A stretch of DNA of 64,000 bases. Origin: Actinomadura viridilutea (GTDB taxonomy: Bacteria; Actinomycetota; Actinomycetes; Streptosporangiales; Streptosporangiaceae). The stretch is taken from positions 434,001 to 498,000 of the forward strand of contig PVNI01000003.1 of the NCBI GenBank assembly GCA_003001795.1, given 5' to 3'. Positions 33,354-40,920 of this stretch are shown here, piece by piece (position 1 is the first letter of the stretch; every line of letters starts with the position of its first letter). The position numbers and the translations under genes are program-made. The notes beneath the pieces were generated by a model. The model worked only from the letters and a program-made list of their open reading frames with translations. It searched no databases and had not been told where the DNA came from.

Positions 33354-33929
33354 ACACGCAACAGCGAATCGGCGCTGTTCTCGCCAGGTTGGCGGGGTTC
33401 GGTACGGCAGGGCGAGGTCCTGGCCGTTTTCACCCTCGGGCTGCTGCTCGGCGGGACGCTCACCGCGGGCGCGGTGTGGCTGCTGTCCGGTCTGGCGGCG
33501 CCGCTGCCGCCCGCCGTGCGGACGGGGGCGATCGTGGCGGTGGCGGCCCTCGGAGCCGCCCGCGATTTCGGCGTGGTGGCGCTGCGGCTGCCGCAGAACG
33601 CCCGCCAGATCCCTCAGGACGTGCTCATGAACCGCCCGCGGGCGGGCGCCCTTCAGTTCGGCTTCGAGCTGGGCACGGGCGTGCGCACCTACGTTCCGGC
33701 CACCACCCCGTACGTCCTGGCCCTCGGGCTGCTCCTCAGCCAGCAGGGCCCCGCGGCGACGCTCCTGGCCGGCGCCGCCTTCGGCGCGGGCCGCGCCGCC
33801 AGCGCCGTCCTCGCCTACCTCTCCCGGTCGCCCGATCGCGCCGCCGTCGTCGCGCTCCGCCTGCCGCTGCTGGTGAAGGGCGCCTCCCTGTCCGTGCTCA
33901 CCGCCCTGACCTGGCTGTACCTGGGCTAG
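33350..33929 (+). CDS. membrane protein of the Mau-like operon, apparently frameshifted
   Basis: A TTG at 33350 overlapping the previous stop begins NTQQRIGAVLARLAGFGTA. The homologous-looking continuation then moves to another frame: RQGEVLAVFTLGLLLGGTL, WLLSGLAAPLPPAVRTG, and on to the stop at 33929. The span is 580 nt, one more than a multiple of three, consistent with one extra base between about 33400 and 33415. The intact C-terminal part (from a GTG at 33474, 151 residues) contains ALQFGFELGTGVRTYVPATT and several membrane helices. If the shift is real the gene is broken or starts at 33474. The function is unknown. Confidence 0.55.
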
Positions 33930-34035
33930 CGCACGTCCGTCGGCGGCGCGTTGGCGCGCCGGGGCGCGGGCCCGGGAACCCTCCGGGAGCGTGCCGCGTC
34001 GGTATGGGCGGGTTCGTTCGCTGGAAGGGTCGGCC

Positions 34036-34326
34036 GTGCACGGGTTCGCGTGGATGTGGGCGCCGGTCCTGACGCTGCTGTCCGCGCTGGTGAGCGTCGA
34101 CGGCGGGCAGGGCGCGGCGCTGGCGTTGGCGCTGGCCGGGCTGATCACGGCCGTGGCGGCGGCCGCCGCCGTGCGGACCGAGCACCGCGCGTCGCCGGCG
34201 CGGGTCCGCACGACGCTGCGCGAACGGACCCTCCGCACGGCCTTCCTGCCGCAGCGCGACCCGGACGCGGCGGGGCGGCCGCGTCCCAGAGCCCCCGGAG
34301 CGGGGATCGCGACCGCGATCCGCTGA
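34036..34326 (+). CDS. DUF6412 family small membrane protein
   Basis: 96 residues. Two hydrophobic helices (WAPVLTLLSALVSVDG; LALALAGLITAVAAAAAV) are followed by a strongly conserved-looking tail RTTLRERTLRTAFLPQRDPD and AAGRPRPRAPG. This tail is characteristic of the small proteins encoded beside YidC-like insertases in actinomycetes. The GTG start has GGAAGGG upstream. It lies 28 nt before the YidC-like gene. Confidence 0.82.
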   Translation: MHGFAWMWAPVLTLLSALVSVDGGQGAALALALAGLITAVAAAAAVRTEHRASPARVRTTLRERTLRTAFLPQRDPDAAGRPRPRAPGAGIATAIR

Positions 34327-34354
34327 TCTCCGACGTCCGAAGGGGCTTTCACTC

Positions 34355-35032
34355 ATGTCTGTTGTCGATGTTCCGGTGTCGCTCGCCCATGATCTGGTGG
34401 CCGCGCTGGCGGACGCGCTCAGCCCGCTGGGCGACGGGCCGTCCGCGGCGGCGGCGATCGCCCTGGTGACCGTTGCGGTCCGGGCCCTGCTCGTGCCGCT
34501 GGCCGTCGCGCAGGCGCGCGCGGCGCGGGACCGCGCGCGGCTGCTTCCGAAGATCGAGGCGCTGCGGACGAGGCACGGCCGCGATCCGATGCGCCTGCGG
34601 CGCGAGCTGGGCGCGCTGTACACCCGGGAGGGCGTGTCGCCGTTCGCCGGGATCGGCCCGGCCCTGGCCCAGCTGCCGGTGTTCGCCGTCATGTACCGGC
34701 TGTTCGTGTCCGCCACTGTCAACGGGCACCAGAACCTGGTGCTCGCGCACACCCTGCTCGGCACGCCGCTAGGGCAGAACTGGATCGGCGTGATCGGGGC
34801 CTCCGGGCTCCTCGCGCCGCAGTCGCTGGTGTTCCTCGGGCTGTTCGCGCTGCTGGCGGCCGTGGCGTGGTGGTCGTCCCGGCAGACGGAGGGCCCGCTG
34901 CGGCTGCTGCCGTTCGGCTCGGTCGCGGTGGCGGCGTTCGTGCCGCTGGCCGCCGGGGTCTACCTGCTGGCGTCCACCGCGTGGACGGCGGCCGAGCGGG
35001 CCGTGCTGCGCCGACGGATCGCCATGGCGTGA
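34355..35032 (+). CDS. YidC/Oxa1-family membrane insertase (short paralogue)
   Basis: 225 residues. Oxa1 core: an amphipathic start, then TM1 with a central Arg (ALVTVAVRALLVPLAVAQAR), the cytoplasmic helical hairpin (LLPKIEALRTRHGRDPMRLR) and LYTREGVSPFAGIGPALAQL, followed by further helices. The family inserts proteins into the membrane. This copy is shorter than the housekeeping YidC and is not beside rpmH/rnpA, so it is a secondary paralogue. It could serve membrane proteins encoded nearby. Confidence 0.88.
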   Translation: MSVVDVPVSLAHDLVAALADALSPLGDGPSAAAAIALVTVAVRALLVPLAVAQARAARDRARLLPKIEALRTRHGRDPMRLRRELGALYTREGVSPFAGIGPALAQLPVFAVMYRLFVSATVNGHQNLVLAHTLLGTPLGQNWIGVIGASGLLAPQSLVFLGLFALLAAVAWWSSRQTEGPLRLLPFGSVAVAAFVPLAAGVYLLASTAWTAAERAVLRRRIAMA

Positions 35033-35055
35033 CGCCGGGGCGGCGCGGCCGCCGC

Positions 35056-35107
35056 GCCCACGGACAGCGCCCACGGACAGCGCCCACGGACAGCGCCCAC
35101 GGACGGC
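35056..35107. repeat. 4 x 13-bp tandem repeat
   Basis: Four head-to-tail units GCCCACGGACAGC, the last with one change (GGACGGC), between the convergent yidC-like and acyl-CoA dehydrogenase genes. The unit is not a multiple of three and is non-coding. Confidence 0.9.
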
Positions 35108-35121
35108 GATCAGGCACGGCG

Positions 35122-36201
35122 TCACGGCAGCAGGCCGAGGCGTTCGGCGAGACGGGCGCGGTGGTGGCGGGGCGCGCCCAGCAGCAGCTCGTCGGTCTTG
35201 GCGCGCTTGTAGTACAGGTGCGCGTCGTGCTCCCAGGTGAAGCCGATGCCCCCGTGCAGCAGCAGGTGGTCCTTGGCGACCTGGAAATACGCCGGGCCGA
35301 GGAAGGACTGGGCGAACGCCGCCGCCACGGGCAGCTCCTCGGGGCTCTCGTCGGCCGCCCACGCCGCGTACCGGACGATCGACTCGGCCTGCTCCACTGT
35401 GCAGTGCATGTCGGCCAGCCTGTGCTTGACGGCCTGGAACGACCCGATGTACCGGCCGAACTGCACCCGCAGCTTGGCGTACTCGACGATCGCGTCCAGG
35501 CAGCGCCGCATCCCGCCCAGCTGTTCGGCGGCCAGCGCCACCGCGGCCAGGTCGAGGGCGTGGGCGACCGCCGCCCGCGGGTCCGCCGCGGCGATGCGGC
35601 GCCCGGGCGTGCCGTCCAGGTCGACGCGTGCCTGCGGACGGGTCAGGTCGAGCGTGGTCAGCGGCGTCCGCTCCCCGCCCTCGACCGCGAACAGGGCGGG
35701 GGCGCCGTCGAGGTCCGCCGCGACGAGGATCAGGTCGGCGGCGGCGCCGTCGAGCACGCACGGCAGGCTGCCGTCCAGCCGCCCGCCCCGTGTGGCGCGC
35801 GGCGGCGGCTCGCCGGGCAGCGGCACCGCGAACGTGGCCACCGTCCCCCCGGAGGCGATGCCGGGCAGCAGGTCCCCGGCCGCCTGCTCGTCGCCCGCGG
35901 CCAGCAGGAGGTTCGCCGCCAGCACGGCCGAGGCGAAGTACGGCGTCGGCGTGAGGGCGGCGCCCAGCTCCTCCATGACGACGGCGACCTCGGCGTGGCC
36001 CGCGCCCGCGCCGCCGTACGCCTCGGGGATCGCCAGGCCGGTCAGGCCCAGCTCCTCGGCCATGCGCCGCCACGCCTCGCGGTCGTAGGGCTCGTCCGAC
36101 TCGGCGATCTCGCGGACGCGGGCCATCGGCGCGGTGTCGGCCAGGAACGCCCGCACCGTCGCGGCCAGGTCGCGCTGTTCCTCGGACAGGATCAGCCTCA
36201 T
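35122..36201 (-). CDS. acyl-CoA dehydrogenase, small subunit-like
   Basis: 359 residues with the ACAD fold: an N-terminal helical domain (LTGLAIPEAYGGAGAGHAEV), a reduced middle domain, and a C-terminal FAD/CoA domain (LRVQFGRYIGSFQAVKHRLA; LLLHGGIGFTWEHDAHLYYK). The middle domain lacks the usual long flavin-binding signature, typical of one half of heteromeric ACADs (the FadE pairs of sterol or side-chain degradation). Its ATG overlaps the upstream ACAD stop by 4 nt, supporting an alpha2beta2 enzyme. The substrate is unknown. Confidence 0.9.
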   Translation of the reverse strand: MRLILSEEQRDLAATVRAFLADTAPMARVREIAESDEPYDREAWRRMAEELGLTGLAIPEAYGGAGAGHAEVAVVMEELGAALTPTPYFASAVLAANLLLAAGDEQAAGDLLPGIASGGTVATFAVPLPGEPPPRATRGGRLDGSLPCVLDGAAADLILVAADLDGAPALFAVEGGERTPLTTLDLTRPQARVDLDGTPGRRIAAADPRAAVAHALDLAAVALAAEQLGGMRRCLDAIVEYAKLRVQFGRYIGSFQAVKHRLADMHCTVEQAESIVRYAAWAADESPEELPVAAAFAQSFLGPAYFQVAKDHLLLHGGIGFTWEHDAHLYYKRAKTDELLLGAPRHHRARLAERLGLLP

Positions 36202-37511
36202 CGGCCCGCCTCCTTTGCGCCCGCGCCCGTCTCCCCCGCGTCCTTCCCGCCCGTGTCCATCCCGCCCGCGTCTTTCCCGCCCGTGTCCTTCCCGCCCGTG
36301 TCCTTCGCGGCCGGCCGCTCGGCGTCCGCCCGCTTCGCCTGCGTCCCCACCTTCAGGTCGCGGAACGGGACGTCCCGGTCCACCTGCGGCTCGCGCGGCA
36401 GCCCCAGCACCCGGTCTCCGATGATGTTGCGCATGATCTCGTTGGTGCCGCCGCCGAGCGCCATGCCCGGCGCCCACGACAGCGCCCGCGCGATCCTGCC
36501 CTCGCCGTGCCCGCCGTACGCCACGGCCCGCGGGCCGAGGATCTCGGCGGCGATGCCGGCGGAGTCGAGCGTCAGCTCGGCCAGCAGCAGCTTGGCCACC
36601 GAGCCGCGCGCGCCCGGGTCGATCCCCGCCTTGACCTCCTGCGCCAGCCGCGCGTTGAACAGGTCGAACGCCCGCTCCCGCAGGTACAGGTCGACGAGCC
36701 GGTCGCGGACGGCGGGGTCGGCGAGCAGGCCCCGCTCGCGCGCCGCCCGCGACACCGCGGCGAAGGAGGCGGGCCGCTCGGTGCGGGCCGCGCCCGTCCC
36801 GATCGACACCCGCTCGTGCAGCAGCGTGGTGACGGCCGCCCGCCAGCCGCCGTTCACCTCCCCCACCACCCGGTCGGCGGGGATGCGCACGTCGTCGAAG
36901 TACACCTCGTTGAAGTGCGCCTCGCCGGTCATGTCCCGCAGCGGCCGGACGGTGACGCCCGGAGCGTGCATGTCGACGATGAACATCGTGATGCCCCGGT
37001 GCTTGGGCACGTCGGGGTCGGTGCGGGCGATGAGCAGGCCGAGGTCGGCCTGCCGCGCCACCGACGTCCACACCTTCTGCCCGTTGACCACCCAGCAGTC
37101 GCCGTCGCGGACGGCCCGGGTCTGCAGCGACGCCACGTCCGACCCGGCTCCCGGCTCGGAGAACAGCTGGCACCAGATCTCCTCGCCGCGCAGCAGCGGC
37201 GGCAGGTAGCGCCGCTTCTGCTCCTCGGTGCCGAGCGACAGGAGCGTCGGCCCGCACATGCCCAGGCCGATGCCGAACACCCCGATCGGCAGCGTCAGGT
37301 CGCGGGCGGCCTGCTGGAAGGCGCGCTCCTCGGCCGCCGACAGCCCCTGACCGCCGTACGCGGTGGGCCAGGTGATGCCGGAGTACCCCGCGTCGTGCAG
37401 ACGGGCCATGAACGCCCGGGCCGTGGCCAGGTCGGGGTCGGGCGGCAGGTCGCGGGTGTTGGCCTCCAGCCATGCGCGGGCGCGGCGGCGGTACTCCTCC
37501 AGGTCCGTCAC
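36198..37511 (-). CDS. acyl-CoA dehydrogenase, large subunit-like, with repetitive C-terminus
   Basis: 437 residues. The ACAD signature is intact: WCQLFSEPGAGSDVASLQTR, then GQKVWTS and the C-terminal ALSWAPGMALGGGTNEIMRN, the TNEI turn near the CoA site. The last 35 residues are a 5-residue repeat, KDTGG, KDTGG, KDAGG, MDTGG, KDAGE (15-bp DNA repeats around 36238-36305), which is absent from usual ACADs and looks disordered. The GTG start has AAGGAG upstream. It is the partner of the overlapping downstream ACAD. Confidence 0.92.
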   Translation of the reverse strand: MTDLEEYRRRARAWLEANTRDLPPDPDLATARAFMARLHDAGYSGITWPTAYGGQGLSAAEERAFQQAARDLTLPIGVFGIGLGMCGPTLLSLGTEEQKRRYLPPLLRGEEIWCQLFSEPGAGSDVASLQTRAVRDGDCWVVNGQKVWTSVARQADLGLLIARTDPDVPKHRGITMFIVDMHAPGVTVRPLRDMTGEAHFNEVYFDDVRIPADRVVGEVNGGWRAAVTTLLHERVSIGTGAARTERPASFAAVSRAARERGLLADPAVRDRLVDLYLRERAFDLFNARLAQEVKAGIDPGARGSVAKLLLAELTLDSAGIAAEILGPRAVAYGGHGEGRIARALSWAPGMALGGGTNEIMRNIIGDRVLGLPREPQVDRDVPFRDLKVGTQAKRADAERPAAKDTGGKDTGGKDAGGMDTGGKDAGETGAGAKEAGR

Positions 37512-37753
37512 GGGCGGCTCCTTCGTCGACCGTCAGCGTTCACTTACGCTAGCGCGCCGCCCGCCGGGGCGGAACGACGCCCGGCCGGCTCCGGCCGCGG
37601 GCGCGCGGTCGCGTGAATCAACGGCCCCGCGCTGGGGACGTTCCAGGTCTCGGCGCCCGTACCGCGCCCCCGGCCGGCGGGAGGAGGACTTCCCGTGCCG
37701 GGCGGGGGAGATCCGGTAGCGTCGGGGCGAGTCAGCACGACGGGAGGACGAGC

Positions 37754-38041
37754 ATGGCCGACAAGGGCGACATCGGCTGGCGGCTCGTGGCGGGCGCCGC
37801 CGCGTTCGCCGGCGGCTTCGCCGCCAAGAAGGTGATCACGCTGGCCTGGAAGAAGGCCACCGGCAAGGAGCCGCCGGCCAACCCCGAGTCCCCGGAGGTC
37901 GCGCTCAGCGAGGCCATCGGCTGGGCCGTGATCATGGGGGTGGGGATGGAGGTGGCCCGGCTGCTGGCCACGCGGGCCGCGGCGCGGCAGTGGGCCAAGG
38001 GCACCGGCGAGCTGCCCTCCCCGTTGAAGGCGGAGGTCTGA
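37754..38041 (+). CDS. DUF4235 membrane protein
   Basis: 95 residues. DUF4235 pattern: GDIGWRLVAGAAAFAGGFAA, KKVITLAWKKATGKEPPANP, ESPEVALSEAIGWAVIMGVG, then ARLLATRAAARQW. One or two membrane helices are visible. The function is unknown. The ATG has GGGAGGACGAGC upstream. It is divergent from the ACAD pair. Confidence 0.92.
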   Translation: MADKGDIGWRLVAGAAAFAGGFAAKKVITLAWKKATGKEPPANPESPEVALSEAIGWAVIMGVGMEVARLLATRAAARQWAKGTGELPSPLKAEV

Positions 38042-38129
38042 CGCGCCCTGACCGGACGGCCGGTCCCCTCGGCGGCGCCGCCCGCGTATTGTGGTCGGTC
38101 CCGGGCACCGTCGGAAGGGACCGGCCACG

Positions 38130-38729
38130 ATGCCTTTGCTGGACGCGATCAGGTTTCCTCTCGAGGACGAGCTGCGCGCCGAACGCCACAGGCTGATCAA
38201 GACCCTGGCGGAGCTGACGGACGAGGAGTTCGCGTCGGGTCGGACGCTGTGCGCGGGCTGGGCGCCGCGCGACGTGCTCGCCCATGTGATCGGTGTGGAC
38301 TATCCCCTGGCCTTCTACCTGCCGCGCGGGCTGCGCATCAACGCCGCCAACCAGGCGCAGGTCGACCGCGTGCGCCGGCTGTCGCGGGACCGGCTGATGG
38401 AGTGGGCCGCGCACTGGGCCGACCATCCCAGCACCACCACCCGCGTCGCCGCGGTGTTCCTGCTCGGCGACCTCGGCGTCCACCACCAGGACATCCTGCG
38501 CGGGCTCGGCCGGGAACGCGACGTCCCGGACGCGGTCGCCTCCGCGATCCTGCGCGAGGGGGTGGAGCTGAGCCTGGCGCTGAACCGCCGCGTGCTGCGG
38601 TACCGCCTCGTGCCGACGGACGGCCGTCGGCCCATCGGACGGGGGCCGGAGGTGCGCGGCACGCGCGAGGCGCTGGGAATGTGGCTGGCCGGCCGCGACG
38701 AGGTGGCGGCGGAGCTCGAGTTCTCCTGA
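38130..38729 (+). CDS. maleylpyruvate isomerase-type / TIGR03083 (DinB-like) mycothiol-associated protein
   Basis: 199 residues. The DinB-like helical N-terminus has ERHRLIKTLAELTDEEFASG, then LCAGWAPRDVLAHVIGVD, which carries the metal-ligand His seen in this family, and a second His pair in GDLGVHHQDILRGLG. Members use mycothiol or other thiols in isomerase or transferase reactions, many uncharacterised. The ATG at 38130 follows GGAAGGGA. A longer frame to 38091 is not supported. Confidence 0.8.
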   Translation: MPLLDAIRFPLEDELRAERHRLIKTLAELTDEEFASGRTLCAGWAPRDVLAHVIGVDYPLAFYLPRGLRINAANQAQVDRVRRLSRDRLMEWAAHWADHPSTTTRVAAVFLLGDLGVHHQDILRGLGRERDVPDAVASAILREGVELSLALNRRVLRYRLVPTDGRRPIGRGPEVRGTREALGMWLAGRDEVAAELEFS

Positions 38730-38744
38730 CCGATACCGGCCAGA

Positions 38745-38762
38745 GCGACCGTTTCCGGTCGC
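38745..38762. terminator. short hairpin between convergent genes
   Basis: GCGACCG, loop TTTC, CGGTCGC (38745-38762), 16 nt after the TIGR03083 gene stop. It is short, so confidence is low. Confidence 0.35.
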
Positions 38763-38860
38763 CGGGCTCCTCGGCGCGGCGGCAGATGGCGGGGAACCGC
38801 CGGATCGAGGAGCTCCGGATGCGGGGTCTGGGGCAGGCCGGGACGATCCTGCCGACGCCG

Positions 38861-40069
38861 TCAGTGCTCGGACGGGGGCGGCGCCGGCGGCGGGAGCTGC
38901 CCCGCGGGACCGGGCGCGGGGCCGGGCGGCGGCAGCGGTCCGGCCGGCGCGTCGCCCGGGGCCTGCGGGCCCGGGCCGTCCGGCTGTGCCGTGTCCGATT
39001 TCGCCGCCGTGTCCGACTGCGCCGGGCCGTCGAGCTGTGCCGGGCCGTCCGGCCGGGTCAGCGGCGTTCTCGGGGACGGCACGGACCGCACGGTGAACAG
39101 GGCCGCGGGCGGCTGGGCGGGGGTGTTGCGGCGCAGGTCGGCGCGCACCGCGTCGGCGACGCGCTTGGTGGCCGTCCGGTTGAGGGCGGCGCCGGCGGCG
39201 GCGCCGGTGAGGAACGGCCCCATGGTGCCGAGGCTTCTGCCGAGACTGCGCATCAGCCGTTTGCGCAGGGCCGCCTTGGCGGCCGAGCCGAGCGCGTTGG
39301 TGAACGACCCGGCCTCCAGCGGGTTGATGCCGCGCCGCTTGGTCCAGGCGGTCAGGAACGCGGCGGCGCGGGCCGTGCCCGACCCCTGTACGCGCACCCC
39401 GTAGACCTCGTGCAGCTCGGCGATCAGCTTGACCTCGATCGCCGCGACCACCAGCGTCTCGGCGGCCAGCTGCGCCGGCGCGGTGAGCAGCAGCGGCGGG
39501 GCGGCGAACTGCGCCGCGGCCAGCGCGCCTCCGGCCGCGCCCACCGCCGTGGTCGCGTTGCACGCGACCCGGACGAGGCTGTCGGCGAGCTCCTCGCCCT
39601 CCAGCCCGCGATGGTGGGCGCGCAGCGTCTCCAGGTCGCGGACGGGGATGTGCGGGGCCGCGGCGGTCAGCACGTCGGCGAGCAGGCGCCCGCGCGCCAG
39701 ACCCGCGGCGCCCGCCCGGCGCGCGGCGTCGCCCAGCAGGCGGGCCAGCCGCGCCAGCAGGCGGCCGCGGGTCTCGCGGTCCATGCCCTCGTCGACCGAC
39801 AGCCGACCGATCAGTTCGCCGATCTCGGCGGAGGCGTCGTGGCCGACGCGCTCGACACCGGTCTCGGCACCGGTTGCGTCACCGGCATCGGCACCGGTCG
39901 CGGCGCCCTCGACGCCGCTTTCCGCACCGGTCGGGGAAACGTCCGCGTCCGACCGCATGATGGGACGCCCGCCCGGCGGGGCGTCCCCGCCGGGCGGGTT
40001 CGGCGTACCGTGGTGCGCCTCCCCCGCCGCGTATTCGCCGCGGTGCTCGTCCCCGGGGTCCCGCGTCAC
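38861..40069 (-). CDS. hypothetical helical protein (EcsC-like core) with Pro-rich tail
   Basis: About 402 residues. An Asp/Gly/Ala-rich N-terminus precedes a helical core (residues about 110-330) with hydrophobic Ala-rich stretches and AFLTAWTKRRGINPLEAGSF, then LGTMGPFLTGAAAGAALNR and ADAVRADLRR. I associate this with actinobacterial proteins related to EcsC, function unknown. The C-terminal 75 residues are Pro/Asp repeats (DGPAQLDGPAQSDTAAKSDT). The GTG at 40069 fits after the DUF4193 stop; an ATG at 39958 is an alternative start. Confidence 0.65.
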   Translation of the reverse strand: MTRDPGDEHRGEYAAGEAHHGTPNPPGGDAPPGGRPIMRSDADVSPTGAESGVEGAATGADAGDATGAETGVERVGHDASAEIGELIGRLSVDEGMDRETRGRLLARLARLLGDAARRAGAAGLARGRLLADVLTAAAPHIPVRDLETLRAHHRGLEGEELADSLVRVACNATTAVGAAGGALAAAQFAAPPLLLTAPAQLAAETLVVAAIEVKLIAELHEVYGVRVQGSGTARAAAFLTAWTKRRGINPLEAGSFTNALGSAAKAALRKRLMRSLGRSLGTMGPFLTGAAAGAALNRTATKRVADAVRADLRRNTPAQPPAALFTVRSVPSPRTPLTRPDGPAQLDGPAQSDTAAKSDTAQPDGPGPQAPGDAPAGPLPPPGPAPGPAGQLPPPAPPPSEH

Positions 40070-40104
40070 CGGCCGCTCCCGCCCGTCGCGCCGCCGAGCG
40101 GGCC

Positions 40105-40401
40105 TCAGGCGGCGCACTCGCGGCAGACGGGCTGGCCGTTCTTCTCGCTGGCCAACTGGCTGCGGTGGTGCACCAGGAAGCACCGGCTGCAGGTGAACTC
40201 GTCGGCCTGGCGGGGGACCACCCGGAAGGTGAGTTCCTCGTTCGACAGGTCGGCCCCGGGAAGCTCGGCGACCTCGCCGGCGTCCAGGTCCTCGTCGATG
40301 ATGCTCGCGGCCTTGTCAGCGCGACGGGCCTGGAGCTCCTGCAGGCTGTCCTCGCCCAGGTCGTCGTCTGTCTTACGCGGGCTGTCGTAGTCGGTCGCCA
40401 T
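40105..40401 (-). CDS. DUF4193 family protein
   Basis: 98 residues. Actinobacterial DUF4193 (Rv2699c-like): ATDYDSPRKTDDDLGEDSLQ, then an acidic middle and a C-terminal zinc-ribbon-like CSRCFLVHHRSQLA and PVCRECAA (four Cys). It is probably a small metal-binding regulatory or structural protein; the function is unestablished. In mycobacteria it sits close to dut and suhB; here it is 9.5 kb from dut. Confidence 0.95.
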   Translation of the reverse strand: MATDYDSPRKTDDDLGEDSLQELQARRADKAASIIDEDLDAGEVAELPGADLSNEELTFRVVPRQADEFTCSRCFLVHHRSQLASEKNGQPVCRECAA

Positions 40402-40920
40402 CTTCTATCTCCATCCCCCTCAGTCCTTTATGCGCCCCGTCGCGCGGATCTAACGCTCGGGGGACTCGTCTTGTGCCCGATCCGGGCGGGAAATTCTGTC
40501 ACGGGTAGTGACCCGTGACACGCAAGACGCGACCGGTATCAGTCGTGACACCGGTCACCGGGACCAGTCCCCCTATGTGTGTCGTCGGTCACATGTCCGG
40601 CCAGGTGTCACGGCTTTCGACAGGACCGGGACCCCCGGCGGGGCATCCCGCGGCGGCCGGATCATACCTGCCCCGCAGGGCTTGTGCGCACCGCCTCGGG
40701 GGCGGTGCGCGGCCGTGTCCGGCCGCCCGCCGATGAAGCGGCTCCGCGGTCGCCGTGCGGCGAACCGGAAGCTGCGGTGAAACGTCTGAACTAACGCGAT
40801 ATCGTGCCCGCCTGAGATGGGGGCGCGCCGCGTTGCGGACCGCCCGGCACGCGCCGGACGGGCCGGCACGGGGCCGGCGTTCACCACGCGGCACATCACT
40901 GCGGGTAAGTGGAGGGTCAG
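40402..40920. other. long divergent spacer before the kinase genes
   Basis: 519 nt without a supported gene. It holds the promoter side of DUF4193, a perfect 10-bp hairpin GCGCACCGCC (40686-40695), loop TCGGG, GGCGGTGCGC (40701-40710), and near 40520-40560 two ACCGGT hexamers with a CGTGACACCGGTCACCGG segment. The hairpin could be an attenuator or terminator ahead of the kinase operon. No riboswitch class is recognised. Confidence 0.5.
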
